Assembly: GCA_023393755.1 (NCBI GenBank)
Contig: JAEXCA010000066.1
Span: 1-44,023 of the forward strand
Length of the DNA stretch: 44,023 nucleotides
Direction: 5' to 3'
DNA from: Actinomycetes bacterium
GTDB taxonomy: Bacteria; Actinomycetota; Actinomycetes; Propionibacteriales; Propionibacteriaceae
The notes below the pieces were generated by a model that saw nothing but the letters and a program-made list of their open reading frames with translations, was not told the origin of the DNA and searched no databases. Positions 22,346 through 31,084 of the stretch are shown here, piece by piece. The translations under genes and the position numbers were made by a program. Each line of letters starts with the position of its first letter. Position 1 is the first letter of the stretch.

Positions 22346-23419
22346 ATGACAGCCACGAGCACTCCGCTTGCGACCATGGCTCAGCGCGGCCCGACCGTGT
22401 TGTGGAACGACTCCGCCGATCCGAAGGAACTCGCTGAGTCGATCTCCTTCGGCGCGGTGGGCGCCACCTGCAACCCGGTGATCGCGCTGGCAGCGATCCG
22501 GGCCGACTACCCACGCTGGTCGGCGCGAATCCGGGAACTGGCGAGCGAGTACCCCGAGGCCAGCGAGTCGGAGATCGGCTGGAAGGTGGTCGAGGAGGTG
22601 TCGCTGGACGCCGCCAAGCTGCTCGAGCCCGCCTTCGAGCGGTACAACGGGATCAACGGCCGGCTGTCGATGCAGACCGACCCACGGCTGGCGCGCAGCG
22701 CCGCCAAGCTGGCCGACCAGGCCGAGTACTTCTCCAAGCTGGCCAAGAACATCATCGTCAAGGTGCCGGCCACAGCGCCCGGTGTCGAGGCGATCGAGGA
22801 GGCCACCTACCGCGGTGTGAGCATCAACGTGACGGTCTCCTTCACCGTTGCCCAGGCGGTCGCCACCGGTGAGGCGATCGAGCGCGGCCTGAAGCGTCGC
22901 GAGGCCGAGGGGCTGGACATCTCGACCATGGGCCCGGTGGTCACCATCATGGTCGGCCGGCTGGACGACTGGATGAAGGACTGCTTCAACAAGGCCAAGC
23001 TGGTCTTCGACCCCGGCTACCTGGAGTGGGCCGGCGTGGCGGCCTTCAAGAAGGCCTACGAGGAGTTCGGCAAGCGCGGCCTGCGCGCCCGGCTGCTCTC
23101 CGCCGCCTTCCGCAACGCCCTGCACTGGTCGGAGTTCGTCGGCGGCGACGTGGTGATCTCGCCGCCGTTCCCGTGGCAGAAGCGCATCCAGGCCAGCAGT
23201 CTGACCGCCGAGGACCGGATGCACCTCCCGGTCGACCCGAAGATCGTGGAGACCCTGTACACCCAGCTGCCGGAATTCCGGCAGGCTTATGACGTGGACG
23301 GGCTCACGCCGGAGGAGTTCCTGGAGTTCGGCGCCACCCGCAAGACGTTGCGCCAGTTCCTGGGTGCCGACGAGGAACTCGACCACATCGTGCGGGACAT
23401 CCTGATCCCCGCTCCCTGA
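22346..23419 (+). CDS. Transaldolase family protein in the inositol regulon
   Basis: A 357-residue TIM-barrel protein with diverged transaldolase motifs: VGATCNPVIALAA (classical VTTNPSL), IIVKVPATAPG containing the probable Schiff-base lysine, and VSINVTVSFTVAQAVA (classical NVTLIFS). The end of the barrel (VVTIMVGRLDDWMKD) departs from the classical ISPFVGR. It is much larger than fructose-6-phosphate aldolase types. Thirty-one bp separate it from iolD, and it carries the same operator type as other inositol genes, so a role in inositol carbon flow is inferred. The substrate is unknown; it could cleave or transfer a keto-sugar fragment from a side product. GAAGAGG precedes the ATG. Confidence 0.8.
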   Translation: MTATSTPLATMAQRGPTVLWNDSADPKELAESISFGAVGATCNPVIALAAIRADYPRWSARIRELASEYPEASESEIGWKVVEEVSLDAAKLLEPAFERYNGINGRLSMQTDPRLARSAAKLADQAEYFSKLAKNIIVKVPATAPGVEAIEEATYRGVSINVTVSFTVAQAVATGEAIERGLKRREAEGLDISTMGPVVTIMVGRLDDWMKDCFNKAKLVFDPGYLEWAGVAAFKKAYEEFGKRGLRARLLSAAFRNALHWSEFVGGDVVISPPFPWQKRIQASSLTAEDRMHLPVDPKIVETLYTQLPEFRQAYDVDGLTPEEFLEFGATRKTLRQFLGADEELDHIVRDILIPAP

Positions 23420-23450
23420 CACCGTCGTCGAACCGCTAGCAGAGGACGCC

Positions 23451-25355
23451 ATGACCGCTCCCGAGACCGTACGCCTCACCGTGGGTCAAGCCGTGGTGAA
23501 GTTCCTGGCCAACCAGTTCTCCGAACGTGACGGCGTGGAGCAACGGCTGATCCCCGGCGTGTTCGGGATCTTCGGTCACGGCAACGTGGCCGGGATCGGT
23601 CAGGCCCTGCTGCAGGCGGAACTCCAGACCCTGGAGGGCGCCCCGGATGCGCCGGAGCTTCCCTACGTGCTGGTGCGCAACGAGCAGGGCGCGGTGCATG
23701 CCGCGGCGGCCTACGCCAAGACGAAGAACCGGCTGCAGACCTGGGCGGTGACCAGTTCGATCGGCCCCGGGGCGACCAACATGATCACCGGGGCGGCGCT
23801 GGCCACCACCAACCGGTTGCCGGTGCTGCTGCTTCCGTCCGACATCTTCGCCACCCGCTACCCCGATCCGGTGCTGCAGCAGCTGGAGGACCCGCGCAGC
23901 CTCGACATCTCGGTCAACGACGCCTTCAAGCCGGTGTCGCGCTACTGGGACCGGATCAACCGACCCGAGCAGCTGATCCCGTCCCTGCTGGCGGCGATGC
24001 GGGTGCTCACCGATCCGGCCGAGACCGGCGCGGTCACCCTCTGCCTGCCGCAGGACGTCCAAGCCGAGGCGTTCGACTTCCCGGTGGCGCTGTTCGCCAA
24101 GCGGGTCTGGCATGTCGCGCGCCCGGTGCCCGAGCCGGCGGCGCTGGCCCGCGTGGTCGAGGTGATCAAGGCTGCCAAGGCTCCGCTGGTGGTCAGCGGC
24201 GGTGGCACCATCTACGCGGGTGCCTCCGAGGAGCTGCGGGCCTTCGCCACCGCCACCGGCATCCCGGTGGCCGACACCCAGGCCGGCAAGGGCGCGATCA
24301 ACTTCGACCACCCGCTGGCGGTCGGCGGGGTCGGCTCGACCGGGTCGGGCGCTGCCAACGAGCTGGCCCGGAAGGCGGACGTGGTGATCGGCATCGGCAC
24401 CCGGTACTCCGACTTCACCACCGCGTCCCACACCATCTTCGCCAACCCGGAGGTGACGTTCGTCAACGTCAACGTGCTGGCCTTCGACGCGGCCAAGCAC
24501 GCTGCCACGATGCTGGTGGCGGACGCCCGCGAAGCGCTCACCGCGCTCACCGACGCCCTGGCCGGCTGGTCGACCGACGCCGCCTACCAGCAGCGGGCGT
24601 CCGAGCTGGATGCCGACTGGCAGCGGGTGGTGGACGAGTGCTACCACCGGGACAACCAGCCGCTCCCAGCGCAGACCGAGGTGTTCGGGGCGCTGAACGA
24701 ACTGCTCCGGCCGCAGGACGTGGTGATCAACGCCGCCGGCTCCATGCCCGGCGACCTGCAGGCGCTGTGGCGGGCACCCAACCCCGAGCAGTACCACCTC
24801 GAGTACGCCTACTCGTGCATGGGCTACGAGATCCCGGCGGCGATGGGCGTCAAGCTGGCGGCCGGTCCGGACCGCGAGGTGGTGGCGATCGTCGGCGACG
24901 GCACCTACCAGATGCTGCCGATGGAGATCGCCACCATGGCGCAGGAGGGCATCAAGGTCATTCTGGTGCTGCTGCAGAACCACGGCTTCGCGTCCATTGG
25001 TGCGCTGTCGGAATCCCGAGGTTCGCAGCGGTTCGGGACGCAGTACCGGGTCCGCAGCGCCGCCGGCCGGCTGGACGGTGAGGAGGTCCCCTTCGACCTG
25101 GCGGCCAACGCCGCCAGCTGGGGCGCCGACGTGCTGCGCTGCAACGGCATCGAGGAGTTCAGGGCGAACTACGCCAAGGCCGCAGCCAACGACCGCACCA
25201 CGGTGCTCTACATCGAGACCAACCTCTACGGTCCCAACCCGCCGGGGACGGCCTGGTGGGACGTCCCGGTGAGCCAGGTCTCGCAACTGGAGAGCACGCA
25301 GCGCGCCTACGCCGAGTACGTTGCCGAGAAGGCCGCTCAGCGGCACTACCTGTAG
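23451..25355 (+). CDS. iolD: 3D-(3,5/4)-Trihydroxycyclohexane-1,2-dione hydrolase
   Basis: A 634-residue thiamine-diphosphate enzyme opening the ring of the diketo-inositol intermediate to 5-deoxy-D-glucuronate, step 3 of inositol breakdown. The N-terminal domain begins RLTVGQAVVKFLANQFSERD and carries VFGIFGHGNVAGIGQAL and RNEQGAVHAAAAYAK, with the cofactor glutamate in the latter type of motif. The C-terminal ThDP/metal motif is IVGDGTYQMLPMEIATMAQE, followed by VLLQNHGFASIGALSES. Length is normal. It follows the transaldolase gene closely and is probably in the same transcript. A GAGGACG ribosome site precedes the ATG. Confidence 0.95.
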   Translation: MTAPETVRLTVGQAVVKFLANQFSERDGVEQRLIPGVFGIFGHGNVAGIGQALLQAELQTLEGAPDAPELPYVLVRNEQGAVHAAAAYAKTKNRLQTWAVTSSIGPGATNMITGAALATTNRLPVLLLPSDIFATRYPDPVLQQLEDPRSLDISVNDAFKPVSRYWDRINRPEQLIPSLLAAMRVLTDPAETGAVTLCLPQDVQAEAFDFPVALFAKRVWHVARPVPEPAALARVVEVIKAAKAPLVVSGGGTIYAGASEELRAFATATGIPVADTQAGKGAINFDHPLAVGGVGSTGSGAANELARKADVVIGIGTRYSDFTTASHTIFANPEVTFVNVNVLAFDAAKHAATMLVADAREALTALTDALAGWSTDAAYQQRASELDADWQRVVDECYHRDNQPLPAQTEVFGALNELLRPQDVVINAAGSMPGDLQALWRAPNPEQYHLEYAYSCMGYEIPAAMGVKLAAGPDREVVAIVGDGTYQMLPMEIATMAQEGIKVILVLLQNHGFASIGALSESRGSQRFGTQYRVRSAAGRLDGEEVPFDLAANAASWGADVLRCNGIEEFRANYAKAAANDRTTVLYIETNLYGPNPPGTAWWDVPVSQVSQLESTQRAYAEYVAEKAAQRHYL

Positions 25356-25371
25356 GCCGGGGGGGCGAAGG

Positions 25372-25397
25372 CCGGCCCTGGCGGTTGCCGGGGCCGG
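25372..25397 (+). terminator. GC-rich hairpin after iolD
   Basis: CCGGCCC (25372-25378) pairs with GGGCCGG (25391-25397) across a 12-nt loop, 17 nt after the iolD stop. No U-tract. A rho-independent-like stop for the transaldolase-iolD transcript is plausible. The remaining 150 bp to the next gene show nothing else clear. Confidence 0.4.
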
Positions 25398-25511
25398 TCG
25401 TGCCACCGTGAGACCCCCGACGAACCTGCCCGGCCGTCGGTGCCTGCGGACTTGCCGGGAGCTCGGACGTCCGCTGACCGCCCTTGGTGCGCGGCGCGCC
25501 GGGCCGAGCGC

Positions 25512-25517
25512 TAGCCT
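25512..25517 (+). promoter_or_regulatory. -10 box for the TSUP gene (leaderless)
   Basis: TAGCCT ends 6 nt before the GTG at 25524. This decides between that GTG and a TTG at 25530, which has a GGAGG 5 nt upstream. Confidence 0.4.
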
Positions 25518-25523
25518 TCGGAG

Positions 25524-26264
25524 GTGCCCTTGACGCTCCTGACGCAGCTGACCGCGGGCGGCTGGGCGATCGTGATCGTGGCAGCGCTGCTGATCGGCTT
25601 CTCCAAGACCGCGATCGGCGGCCTGGCCATGGTGGCGGTGGCGTTGTTCGCGTTGGTGCTGCCCACCAAGGAGTCCACCGGCGCGGTGCTGCTGTTGCTG
25701 CTCACCGGCGACCTGGTCGCGATCTGGGTCTACCGCAAGCACGTCGACTGGCGGTTGATCGTCCGGTTGATCGTCCCGGTGCTGGTCGGCATCGGCCTGG
25801 GGGCGGTGTTCCTGGCGATGGTCGACGACCTGGTGCTGCGCCGCACCATCGGCGCCATTCTGCTGGTGCTGCTGGTGGCCGGGTTCTGGAAGGAGAAGCT
25901 GCGTCCCCACCACCCGGCGGTGGGCGCCGGCTACGGCGGGTTGGCCGGCTTCACCACCATGGTCGCCAACGCCGGCGGACCGCCGATGAACCTCTACCTG
26001 CTCGCCGCCGGCTACGACAAGTGGCGCTTCCTGGGTACCTCGGCCTGGTTCTTCTTCGCCGTCAACGCCACCAAACTGCCGGTGTCGATCGGGTTGGGGA
26101 TCATCCGTCCCGAGCTCGCCGCGCTGGCCGCCTGCCTGGTACCGGTCGTCCTGCTGGGCACCTGGATCGGTCGGGTGGTGATCAAGCGGATCGACCAGCG
26201 CCTGTTCGAGAATCTGGTGACCATCTTCGTGGCCATCAGCGCCGTGTACCTGCTTCTGGCCTGA
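25524..26264 (+). CDS. TSUP (TauE/SafE) family membrane permease
   Basis: A 246-residue membrane protein with about seven or eight helices. The family signature is in the first helix pair, GFSKTAIGGLAMVAVALFAL, and repeats in inverted form at GLAGFTTMVANAGGPPMNLY, as expected for two-fold TSUP exporters. Family members export or import sulfite, sulfonates or small organic anions; the substrate here is unknown. The start is the GTG supported by the -10 box, with a TTG at 25530 as alternative. It lies between inositol genes but has its own promoter and no copy of the shared operator, so membership in the regulon is doubtful. Confidence 0.85.
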   Translation: MPLTLLTQLTAGGWAIVIVAALLIGFSKTAIGGLAMVAVALFALVLPTKESTGAVLLLLLTGDLVAIWVYRKHVDWRLIVRLIVPVLVGIGLGAVFLAMVDDLVLRRTIGAILLVLLVAGFWKEKLRPHHPAVGAGYGGLAGFTTMVANAGGPPMNLYLLAAGYDKWRFLGTSAWFFFAVNATKLPVSIGLGIIRPELAALAACLVPVVLLGTWIGRVVIKRIDQRLFENLVTIFVAISAVYLLLA

Positions 26265-26302
26265 GCAGAGCGCGCCGCCCAGGTGTCGTGCCCCCGACGA
26301 AC

Positions 26303-26370
26303 GACATGCGAGTACGCGCGACCGGACAGCACGCGAGTACGCGCAACCGGACGGCATGCGAGTACCGCTC
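26303..26370. repeat. 25-bp short tandem repeat, 2.7 copies
   Basis: Units starting near 26303, 26328 and 26353 share GCGAGTACGCGC[G/A]ACCGGAC with few changes. They lie in the intergenic gap between the TSUP gene and the convergent HNH gene. No coding sense is evident. Confidence 0.7.
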
Positions 26371-26400
26371 GGCGAGGATGCCCGCCAAACCGCAGTGGAA

Positions 26401-26432
26401 CCCGCGGGCACTCCGTACGCCCGGAGCGCGGG
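26401..26432 (-). terminator. Nested hairpin at the 3' end of the HNH gene
   Basis: CCCGCG (26401-26406) pairs with CGCGGG (26427-26432), and CTCCG (26411-26415) with CGGAG (26422-26426) inside it. It lies between two convergent genes and could terminate both. Confidence 0.45.
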
Positions 26433-26445
26433 CTTGCCCCCGCCT

Positions 26446-27804
26446 CTAGGGTCGATACCGGTGGTTCCGCTCCCACCCATGCCCGCGATGGACCTCAGCG
26501 ATGCCTCCCGGCGTTCGTCGCAGCCGCCAGCGGTGCTGGTGAGCCTCGTGGTGATGGCTGGAGCAGAGCAGATATCCCTCGTTGAGGTTGGTCCTGCCAC
26601 CCTCGCTGAATGGGGCCCCGCCATGGTGGGCTTCGCACCACGCCGGCGGCCGATCGCAGCCCGGTGCGACACAGCCGCCGTCCATCACTGCCAGGGCGTC
26701 ACGCTGCGGTCGGGAGAACAGCCGCTTGTCGCGACCCAGATCCACCGGGATGCCCGCCCCGCCCAGCACTGCGGGCAGGATGCCGTGAACGCAGGCCAGG
26801 CGGCGGAGTTCGCTGGCGCTGATCCTTTCGCCGGTGGACAAGGTGGCTGCTGCGACCTCGCTGCGGAGCCTGGCCTCATCGATCGTCACCATGATGTGCG
26901 CTGGGGTCCCGCCCGTGGTGGGAAGTCCGTCGGTGGGCAGATGCTCGACCAGCGCGATCAGTGCCTCGCCGGCTTTGCGGTCGTAGGGCTTGTCCGCCTC
27001 CAGGCGCAGCAGCGCCTCGGCTCGCGCGCGTTGAACCCGCTCCGATCCGCACTCCGATGATCTCGCGTTGCTGGCCGAAGCGTCCGGCGGCTCAGCCACC
27101 CGCACGTGCGAGCGGCGTGGCGCGGCAAGGGCATCGATCGCCGTCTTCAACATGCGAGCTTGTAGTTCGGGCAGGACGAACCGGCCGGCCCAGGTGCCGT
27201 CACGGTTGTCCCACATGGTCAGTGAAGCGTTCCGGTAGGCCGTGGCTTCCCGATGCTCCAGCTGCCGGTTCTCGGTCGCGTCGGTCGTCTCGGGGGTCTG
27301 CCACAACTCGGCGACCCGCCGTGCCCGAGTCTGCAGATCCTTCGGTGAGAGCCGGTGTGCGTCGGCGATCAGTACCTGCTCGGCCTGCTCGCGCTGAGCC
27401 GGGTTGGTGTCCTGCGGAAGGGCCGCGATGGCTTGCCCGATCGCGGCGGCGTGGGCGTACGAGATGTCGCCGGTCGCCGCCGCCTGCTCAGCGATCGGAG
27501 CCCTTGCCAGCGACCGCGCCTGCCGCAGTTCCCGATGTGCAGCGCCGGCGTCGAGGCCGAAGTCGCCCGCCAGCAACTGTCGGGTGTCACGGGCCGGTAC
27601 GAGCCGCTCCACTGCGCGCACCGCCGCGCCGGCATGGGTGCGGAGCATCGACTCCAGCGCCCGTACTTGAGCAGCCACGCGACGGGCTTCGGCGGGGGTC
27701 TGCCGGGCGTAGTCTGACAGGGGAATCTGCGCCAGCGCGGCGTGCACCGTAGCCAACTGCCGGGTCAGCGGAGCCGGCGTGGGCTCGATCGCAACAGCAG
27801 CCAT
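26446..27804 (-). CDS. DUF222 / HNH endonuclease, 13E12 family
   Basis: A 452-residue protein of the actinobacterial 13E12 repeat family. A long helical DUF222 region (about 40-330) contains DFGLDAGAAHRELRQARSLA and YAHAAAIGQAIAALPQDT. The C-terminal HNH zinc-finger nuclease follows: GGCVAPGCDRPPAWCEAHH, GGRTNLNEGYLLCSSHHHEAH. The Cys pairs and the His-His of the HNH fold are intact. The start is the ATG at 27804, preceded by AAGGAGGT at 7-nt spacing. The family is multicopy and behaves like selfish DNA in several actinobacteria, but its in vivo role is not settled. It splits the inositol region and is transcribed against it. Confidence 0.9.
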   Translation of the reverse strand: MAAVAIEPTPAPLTRQLATVHAALAQIPLSDYARQTPAEARRVAAQVRALESMLRTHAGAAVRAVERLVPARDTRQLLAGDFGLDAGAAHRELRQARSLARAPIAEQAAATGDISYAHAAAIGQAIAALPQDTNPAQREQAEQVLIADAHRLSPKDLQTRARRVAELWQTPETTDATENRQLEHREATAYRNASLTMWDNRDGTWAGRFVLPELQARMLKTAIDALAAPRRSHVRVAEPPDASASNARSSECGSERVQRARAEALLRLEADKPYDRKAGEALIALVEHLPTDGLPTTGGTPAHIMVTIDEARLRSEVAAATLSTGERISASELRRLACVHGILPAVLGGAGIPVDLGRDKRLFSRPQRDALAVMDGGCVAPGCDRPPAWCEAHHGGAPFSEGGRTNLNEGYLLCSSHHHEAHQHRWRLRRTPGGIAEVHRGHGWERNHRYRP

Positions 27805-28097
27805 GGCGCGCACCTCCTTCCCCGGTCCGGCGGCAGATTCCCCTGCGTTGCGAACAACCTACGGACCGGGTCCGACACTTTCTTTGCCGGAGACGGTCGA
27901 TAGGCACTGCCGGGTCGGATCTGAACGTTCGTGCTGCAGTTCTGGATGGACGTGCGGTGGGGGAGATAGGCCTGGCGGACCTTGCCCGACCGAACGCGCC
28001 GGGTCGGATCATCGCCGGCGTGAGCTTGAAGCCGGGCCCCGCTCGTTGAGTACGCCGACCCCGCCCGCGGCCGGGATGGTGCACCACTTATGTTGTA
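27805..28097. other. Intergenic region upstream of the ADH operon
   Basis: About 290 bp between the HNH gene start and the inositol promoter at 28098. I see no gene. It is less GC-rich towards the promoter. A TGAACGTTCG element near 27921 is a short palindrome of uncertain meaning. Confidence 0.4.
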
Positions 28098-28126
28098 TTG
28101 ACAGAACAAATAATTGACCCTACGTT
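28098..28126 (+). promoter_or_regulatory. Promoter with inositol operator (site 2)
   Basis: -35 TTGACA (28098-28103), a 17-bp spacer and -10 TACGTT (28121-28126). The operator TTGACAGAACAA (28098-28109) overlaps the -35 box. The 14-mer TATTGACAGAACAA is identical to that at the iolE promoter, 13.8 kb away. The leader to the ADH ATG is about 60 nt. Confidence 0.65.
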
Positions 28127-28191
28127 AGGGGCAGTCGAGCGGTCGCTCCACCCCGGAGCGGTAGCCTCGGCCGGCCCTGAGCGAGGATGCC

Positions 28192-29340
28192 ATGACAACG
28201 ACAGTCCCTCCGATCCCCGATACGATGCGCGCGGCCGTCCTGCCCGCGCCCGGCGCTCCGCTGGAGGTCCGGCGGATCCCGACCCCCAGGCCACGCTCCG
28301 GCGAGGTGCTGGTGAAGGTCACGGCCTGCGGGCTGTGCCACTCCGATCTGCACGTCATCCACGGCGCCATCGCGTTCCCGACCCCCGCGGTGCTGGGCCA
28401 CGAGGTTTCGGGCGTTGTGGTCGAGCTGGGCCCGGAGACCCACCAGTCCGGCCTGACACTGGGGCAGCAGGTCTGCGGCGCCTTCCTGATGCCGTGCGGC
28501 CAGTGCCCCGACTGCGCCCGCGGGCGGGACGATCTCTGCGCCCCGTTCTTCAGCTACAACCGGCTCAAGGGCCAGTTGTTCGACGGCACCAGCCGGCTGG
28601 TGGACAACGACGGCTCGGTGATCGCCCAGTACTCCATGGGCGGGCTGGCCGAGTACTGCGTGATCCCGGTGACCGCGGTGACCCCCGCTCCCGAGTCGCT
28701 GGATCCGGTGGCCTCGGCCATCCTCGGCTGCGCCGCGATGACCGGGTACGGCGCCGTGCGTCGGGGAGCCGATCTGCGCTACGGCGACACGGTCGCGGTG
28801 ATCGGCGTGGGTGGAGTCGGTTCGAACATCATTCAGATCGCAGCCGAGTTCGGCGCGGGGATGGTGATCGCGATCGACATCGACGACGCCAAGCTGGCAG
28901 CCGCTCAGCGGCTGGGCGCCAGCCATGGCGTGAACGCCAGGACGCGGGACGCGGCGCAGGCCGTACTGGAGATCACCGGCGGCAGGGGAGTGGACGTCGC
29001 CTTCGAGGCGCTGGGGATCCCCGCCACCTTCACCCAGGCGCTCGATCTGCTGGCGGACGGCGGACGGATGGTGCCGGTCGGCCTGGCCGCCGGCGCCCAG
29101 GCCGCCGCCGTCCCGATCAACCGACTGGTCCGGCGCGGGCAGGCGATCCACGGCTCCTACGGCGCCCGCACCCGCACCGATCTGCCCGCCGTGGTGGATC
29201 TGGCTGCTCGCGAGATCATCAACTATCGCGACGTGGTCTCGCTTCGAGTGCCACTGGAGAAGGCCGCGGAGACCTACGCCCTGCTCGAAGAGGGCCGGAT
29301 CGCCGGTCGGGCAGTGGTCGACATGGCGCTGGCGGTCTAG
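28192..29340 (+). CDS. Zinc-dependent medium-chain alcohol dehydrogenase
   Basis: A 382-residue MDR-family enzyme. Catalytic zinc ligands C49 and H70/E71 are in ACGLCHSDLH and LGHEVSG; the structural zinc site is C102, C105, C108 and C116 in PCGQCPDCARGRDDLC. The NAD Rossmann motif is VIGVGGVGSNIIQIAAEFGA. It oxidises an alcohol or reduces an aldehyde; the substrate is not evident. It is the first gene after an inositol-type promoter and is followed 56 bp later by an inositol-dehydrogenase-like gene, so it may handle a related cyclitol or an aldehyde intermediate such as malonate semialdehyde. GAGGATGCC precedes the ATG. Confidence 0.9.
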   Translation: MTTTVPPIPDTMRAAVLPAPGAPLEVRRIPTPRPRSGEVLVKVTACGLCHSDLHVIHGAIAFPTPAVLGHEVSGVVVELGPETHQSGLTLGQQVCGAFLMPCGQCPDCARGRDDLCAPFFSYNRLKGQLFDGTSRLVDNDGSVIAQYSMGGLAEYCVIPVTAVTPAPESLDPVASAILGCAAMTGYGAVRRGADLRYGDTVAVIGVGGVGSNIIQIAAEFGAGMVIAIDIDDAKLAAAQRLGASHGVNARTRDAAQAVLEITGGRGVDVAFEALGIPATFTQALDLLADGGRMVPVGLAAGAQAAAVPINRLVRRGQAIHGSYGARTRTDLPAVVDLAAREIINYRDVVSLRVPLEKAAETYALLEEGRIAGRAVVDMALAV

Positions 29341-29396
29341 CCGGCGAACACCAGGGCCGGTGGCCACCGGTTCAAATGAGAAAGGTAACCAATTCC

Positions 29397-30392
29397 ATGC
29401 AACGCTTCGCACTTCTCGGCGCCGGTTTCATCGGGTCGGTACACGCCGCCAACCTCGCCGCGCATCCCGATGTCGAGTTTGCGGTGGTCTACGACGTCTC
29501 CAGCGAGCGGGCCAACGCCATCGCCGAGCGCTACGGTGCCCGAGCCGTGGCGAGCCTGGAGGAGGCGCTGGATCCGTCCGTGGTCGACGCGGTGTTCATC
29601 GCCTCCTCCACCGACACCCACGCCGACAACCTCCGCAGGGCGGTGGACGCCGACCTGGCCGTGCTCTGCGAGAAGCCGATCGACCTCGAGCTGGCCCGGG
29701 CCCGCGAGGTGGTCAGCTACGCCGAGGCCAAGGGTGCTCGGGTGATGATGAACTTCAACCGGCGCTTCGACCCCGACCACGCCGAGCTGAAGCGGATCGT
29801 GGACGATGGCGGGGTCGGCAAGGTCGAGCTGGTGCAGCTGACCTCGCGTGGCCCGGCCGTTCCACCGCTGGAGTACGTCAAGGTCTCCGGCGGTCAGATG
29901 CGCGACCAGACCGTCCACTTCTTCGACCTCGCGCGCTGGATCGCCGGTGCCGATCCGGTCGAGGTGTTCGCCGCCGGATCGGCGTTGGCCGAGCCCCGCC
30001 TTACCGAGTACGACGACGTCGACACCTCGGTCTGCGTGCTCAAGCTGCCCGACGGTGGCCTGATCCAGATCGACAACAACCGCCGCACCGGCTACGGCTA
30101 CGACGAGCGGATCGAGGTGCTGGGCTCCACCGGCCTGGTCGAGTCGATGCGCCACCGCGCCCGCCGGGTGACCCAGTACCTGGCCGGCCAGGTGATCGAG
30201 TCGCAGCTGTACGCCGGCTGGTTCGAGCGGATGCAGCCCACCTACGCCCTGGCGCTGGATCACTTCGTGAAGCTGCTGGAGGCCGGCGCGCCGATCGAGC
30301 CCGCCCTCGCGGACGGGCTCAAGGCCCAGGCGATCGCCGAGGCCGCCACCCGCAGCCTGCACACCGGGGTCAGCGAGAAGATCGTCTACTGA
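29397..30392 (+). CDS. iolG: Inositol 2-dehydrogenase-like oxidoreductase (Gfo/Idh/MocA)
   Basis: A 331-residue enzyme. The N-terminal NAD fold is FALLGAGFIGSVHAANLAAH; the EKP motif lies in AVLCEKPIDLE; the substrate site contains MMNFNRRFDPDHAELKRIVD and GGQMRDQTVHFFDLARWIAG, with the catalytic Asp and His in the DQTVHFFD motif typical of IolG. It oxidises myo- or another inositol to the inosose. I used the ATG at 29397 because it opens the fold directly; a second ATG at 29376 adds seven residues and has no ribosome site. A truncated IolH-like gene follows. A second, more distant candidate stands at 42963-43967. Confidence 0.85.
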   Translation: MQRFALLGAGFIGSVHAANLAAHPDVEFAVVYDVSSERANAIAERYGARAVASLEEALDPSVVDAVFIASSTDTHADNLRRAVDADLAVLCEKPIDLELARAREVVSYAEAKGARVMMNFNRRFDPDHAELKRIVDDGGVGKVELVQLTSRGPAVPPLEYVKVSGGQMRDQTVHFFDLARWIAGADPVEVFAAGSALAEPRLTEYDDVDTSVCVLKLPDGGLIQIDNNRRTGYGYDERIEVLGSTGLVESMRHRARRVTQYLAGQVIESQLYAGWFERMQPTYALALDHFVKLLEAGAPIEPALADGLKAQAIAEAATRSLHTGVSEKIVY

Positions 30393-30508
30393 TCGGGCAG
30401 TCAGGGAGCGGTCCGCGTCGGGTGGGCCGCCCCCTGGCGTCTCCGGGTCCGCGCAGGCCCCGCGGGCATCCTCGCGTCGTTGGGCGGGTGAGCCCAGCGG
30501 TCTGAGGA

Positions 30509-31084
30509 TTGGCTGACCAGATCGATTGCCGTGCGATCACCAGCGAGTTCTCCGGCAATCCCAACACGCCCCGCGAGTGCGAGGCACAGTGGTACCGCTC
30601 GATCGAGGAGCTGGCCCCGCTGTTCGAGCGGTACGGGATCCGGCTGAACATGGAGGCCCATCCGTACGACTTCGTCGAGTTGCACGATGCCGCCTACGGC
30701 CTGATCCGGGGGGTGAACGCGGAATGGATCGGCTACGAGTTCTGCTGCCCACATGCCTTCCACCTCTCCGACGGGAAGGGTGACGTCGAGCGGATGATCC
30801 GGGAGTCGGCTCCGAAGCTGCGCGAGGTCCACGTCGCCGATGCACTGAACCATCGGGCCAATGACGGCAACCGCTACATCGTGAACCCGCCCGGGGTGGA
30901 TGCCCGGGTGCACCAGCACGCCGAGATCGGACGAGGCGAGGTCCCGTTCGACCGGGTGTTCGCGACGCTGCGGGAGATTGGGTTCGACGGCGTGATCTCG
31001 GTCTGTGTGTTCGGCTGGCACGAGGACGCGGACGCGATCAACCGCCGGATGCTGGAACACCTTCAGCAGGAGTTCCCGGGCTGA
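30509..31084 (+). pseudogene. 5'-truncated IolH-like TIM-barrel gene
   Basis: The frame encodes 191 residues matching the last two thirds of a sugar-phosphate isomerase/epimerase of the IolH type: AITSEFSGNPNTPRECEAQW, RLNMEAHPYDFVELHDAAYG, then metal-site residues in LREVHVADALNHR and HQHAEIGRGEVPFDRVF. Family members are about 285-290 residues, so roughly 95 N-terminal residues are missing. The 116 bp after the preceding dehydrogenase are too short to hold them and do not encode them in any frame. The only available start is a TTG after GAGGA. This looks like a deletion remnant. It could still be translated, but half the barrel would be absent. Confidence 0.8.

Noticed and set aside
23451..25355. 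Acetolactate synthase
   Set aside because: The ThDP fold is shared, but the sequence order, the GHGNVAGIG motif, the length and the inositol neighbours fit IolD.
22346..26264. Sulfoquinovose (sulfo-transaldolase) pathway
   Set aside because: A transaldolase and a TSUP permease are present, but no sulfoquinovosidase, isomerase or sulfolactaldehyde gene is seen, and the operator links the genes to inositol.
23436..26672. A 1078-codon open frame on the reverse strand
   Set aside because: It is antisense to iolD and the TSUP gene, with Arg/Gly/His-rich shadow composition; the forward genes are clearly real.
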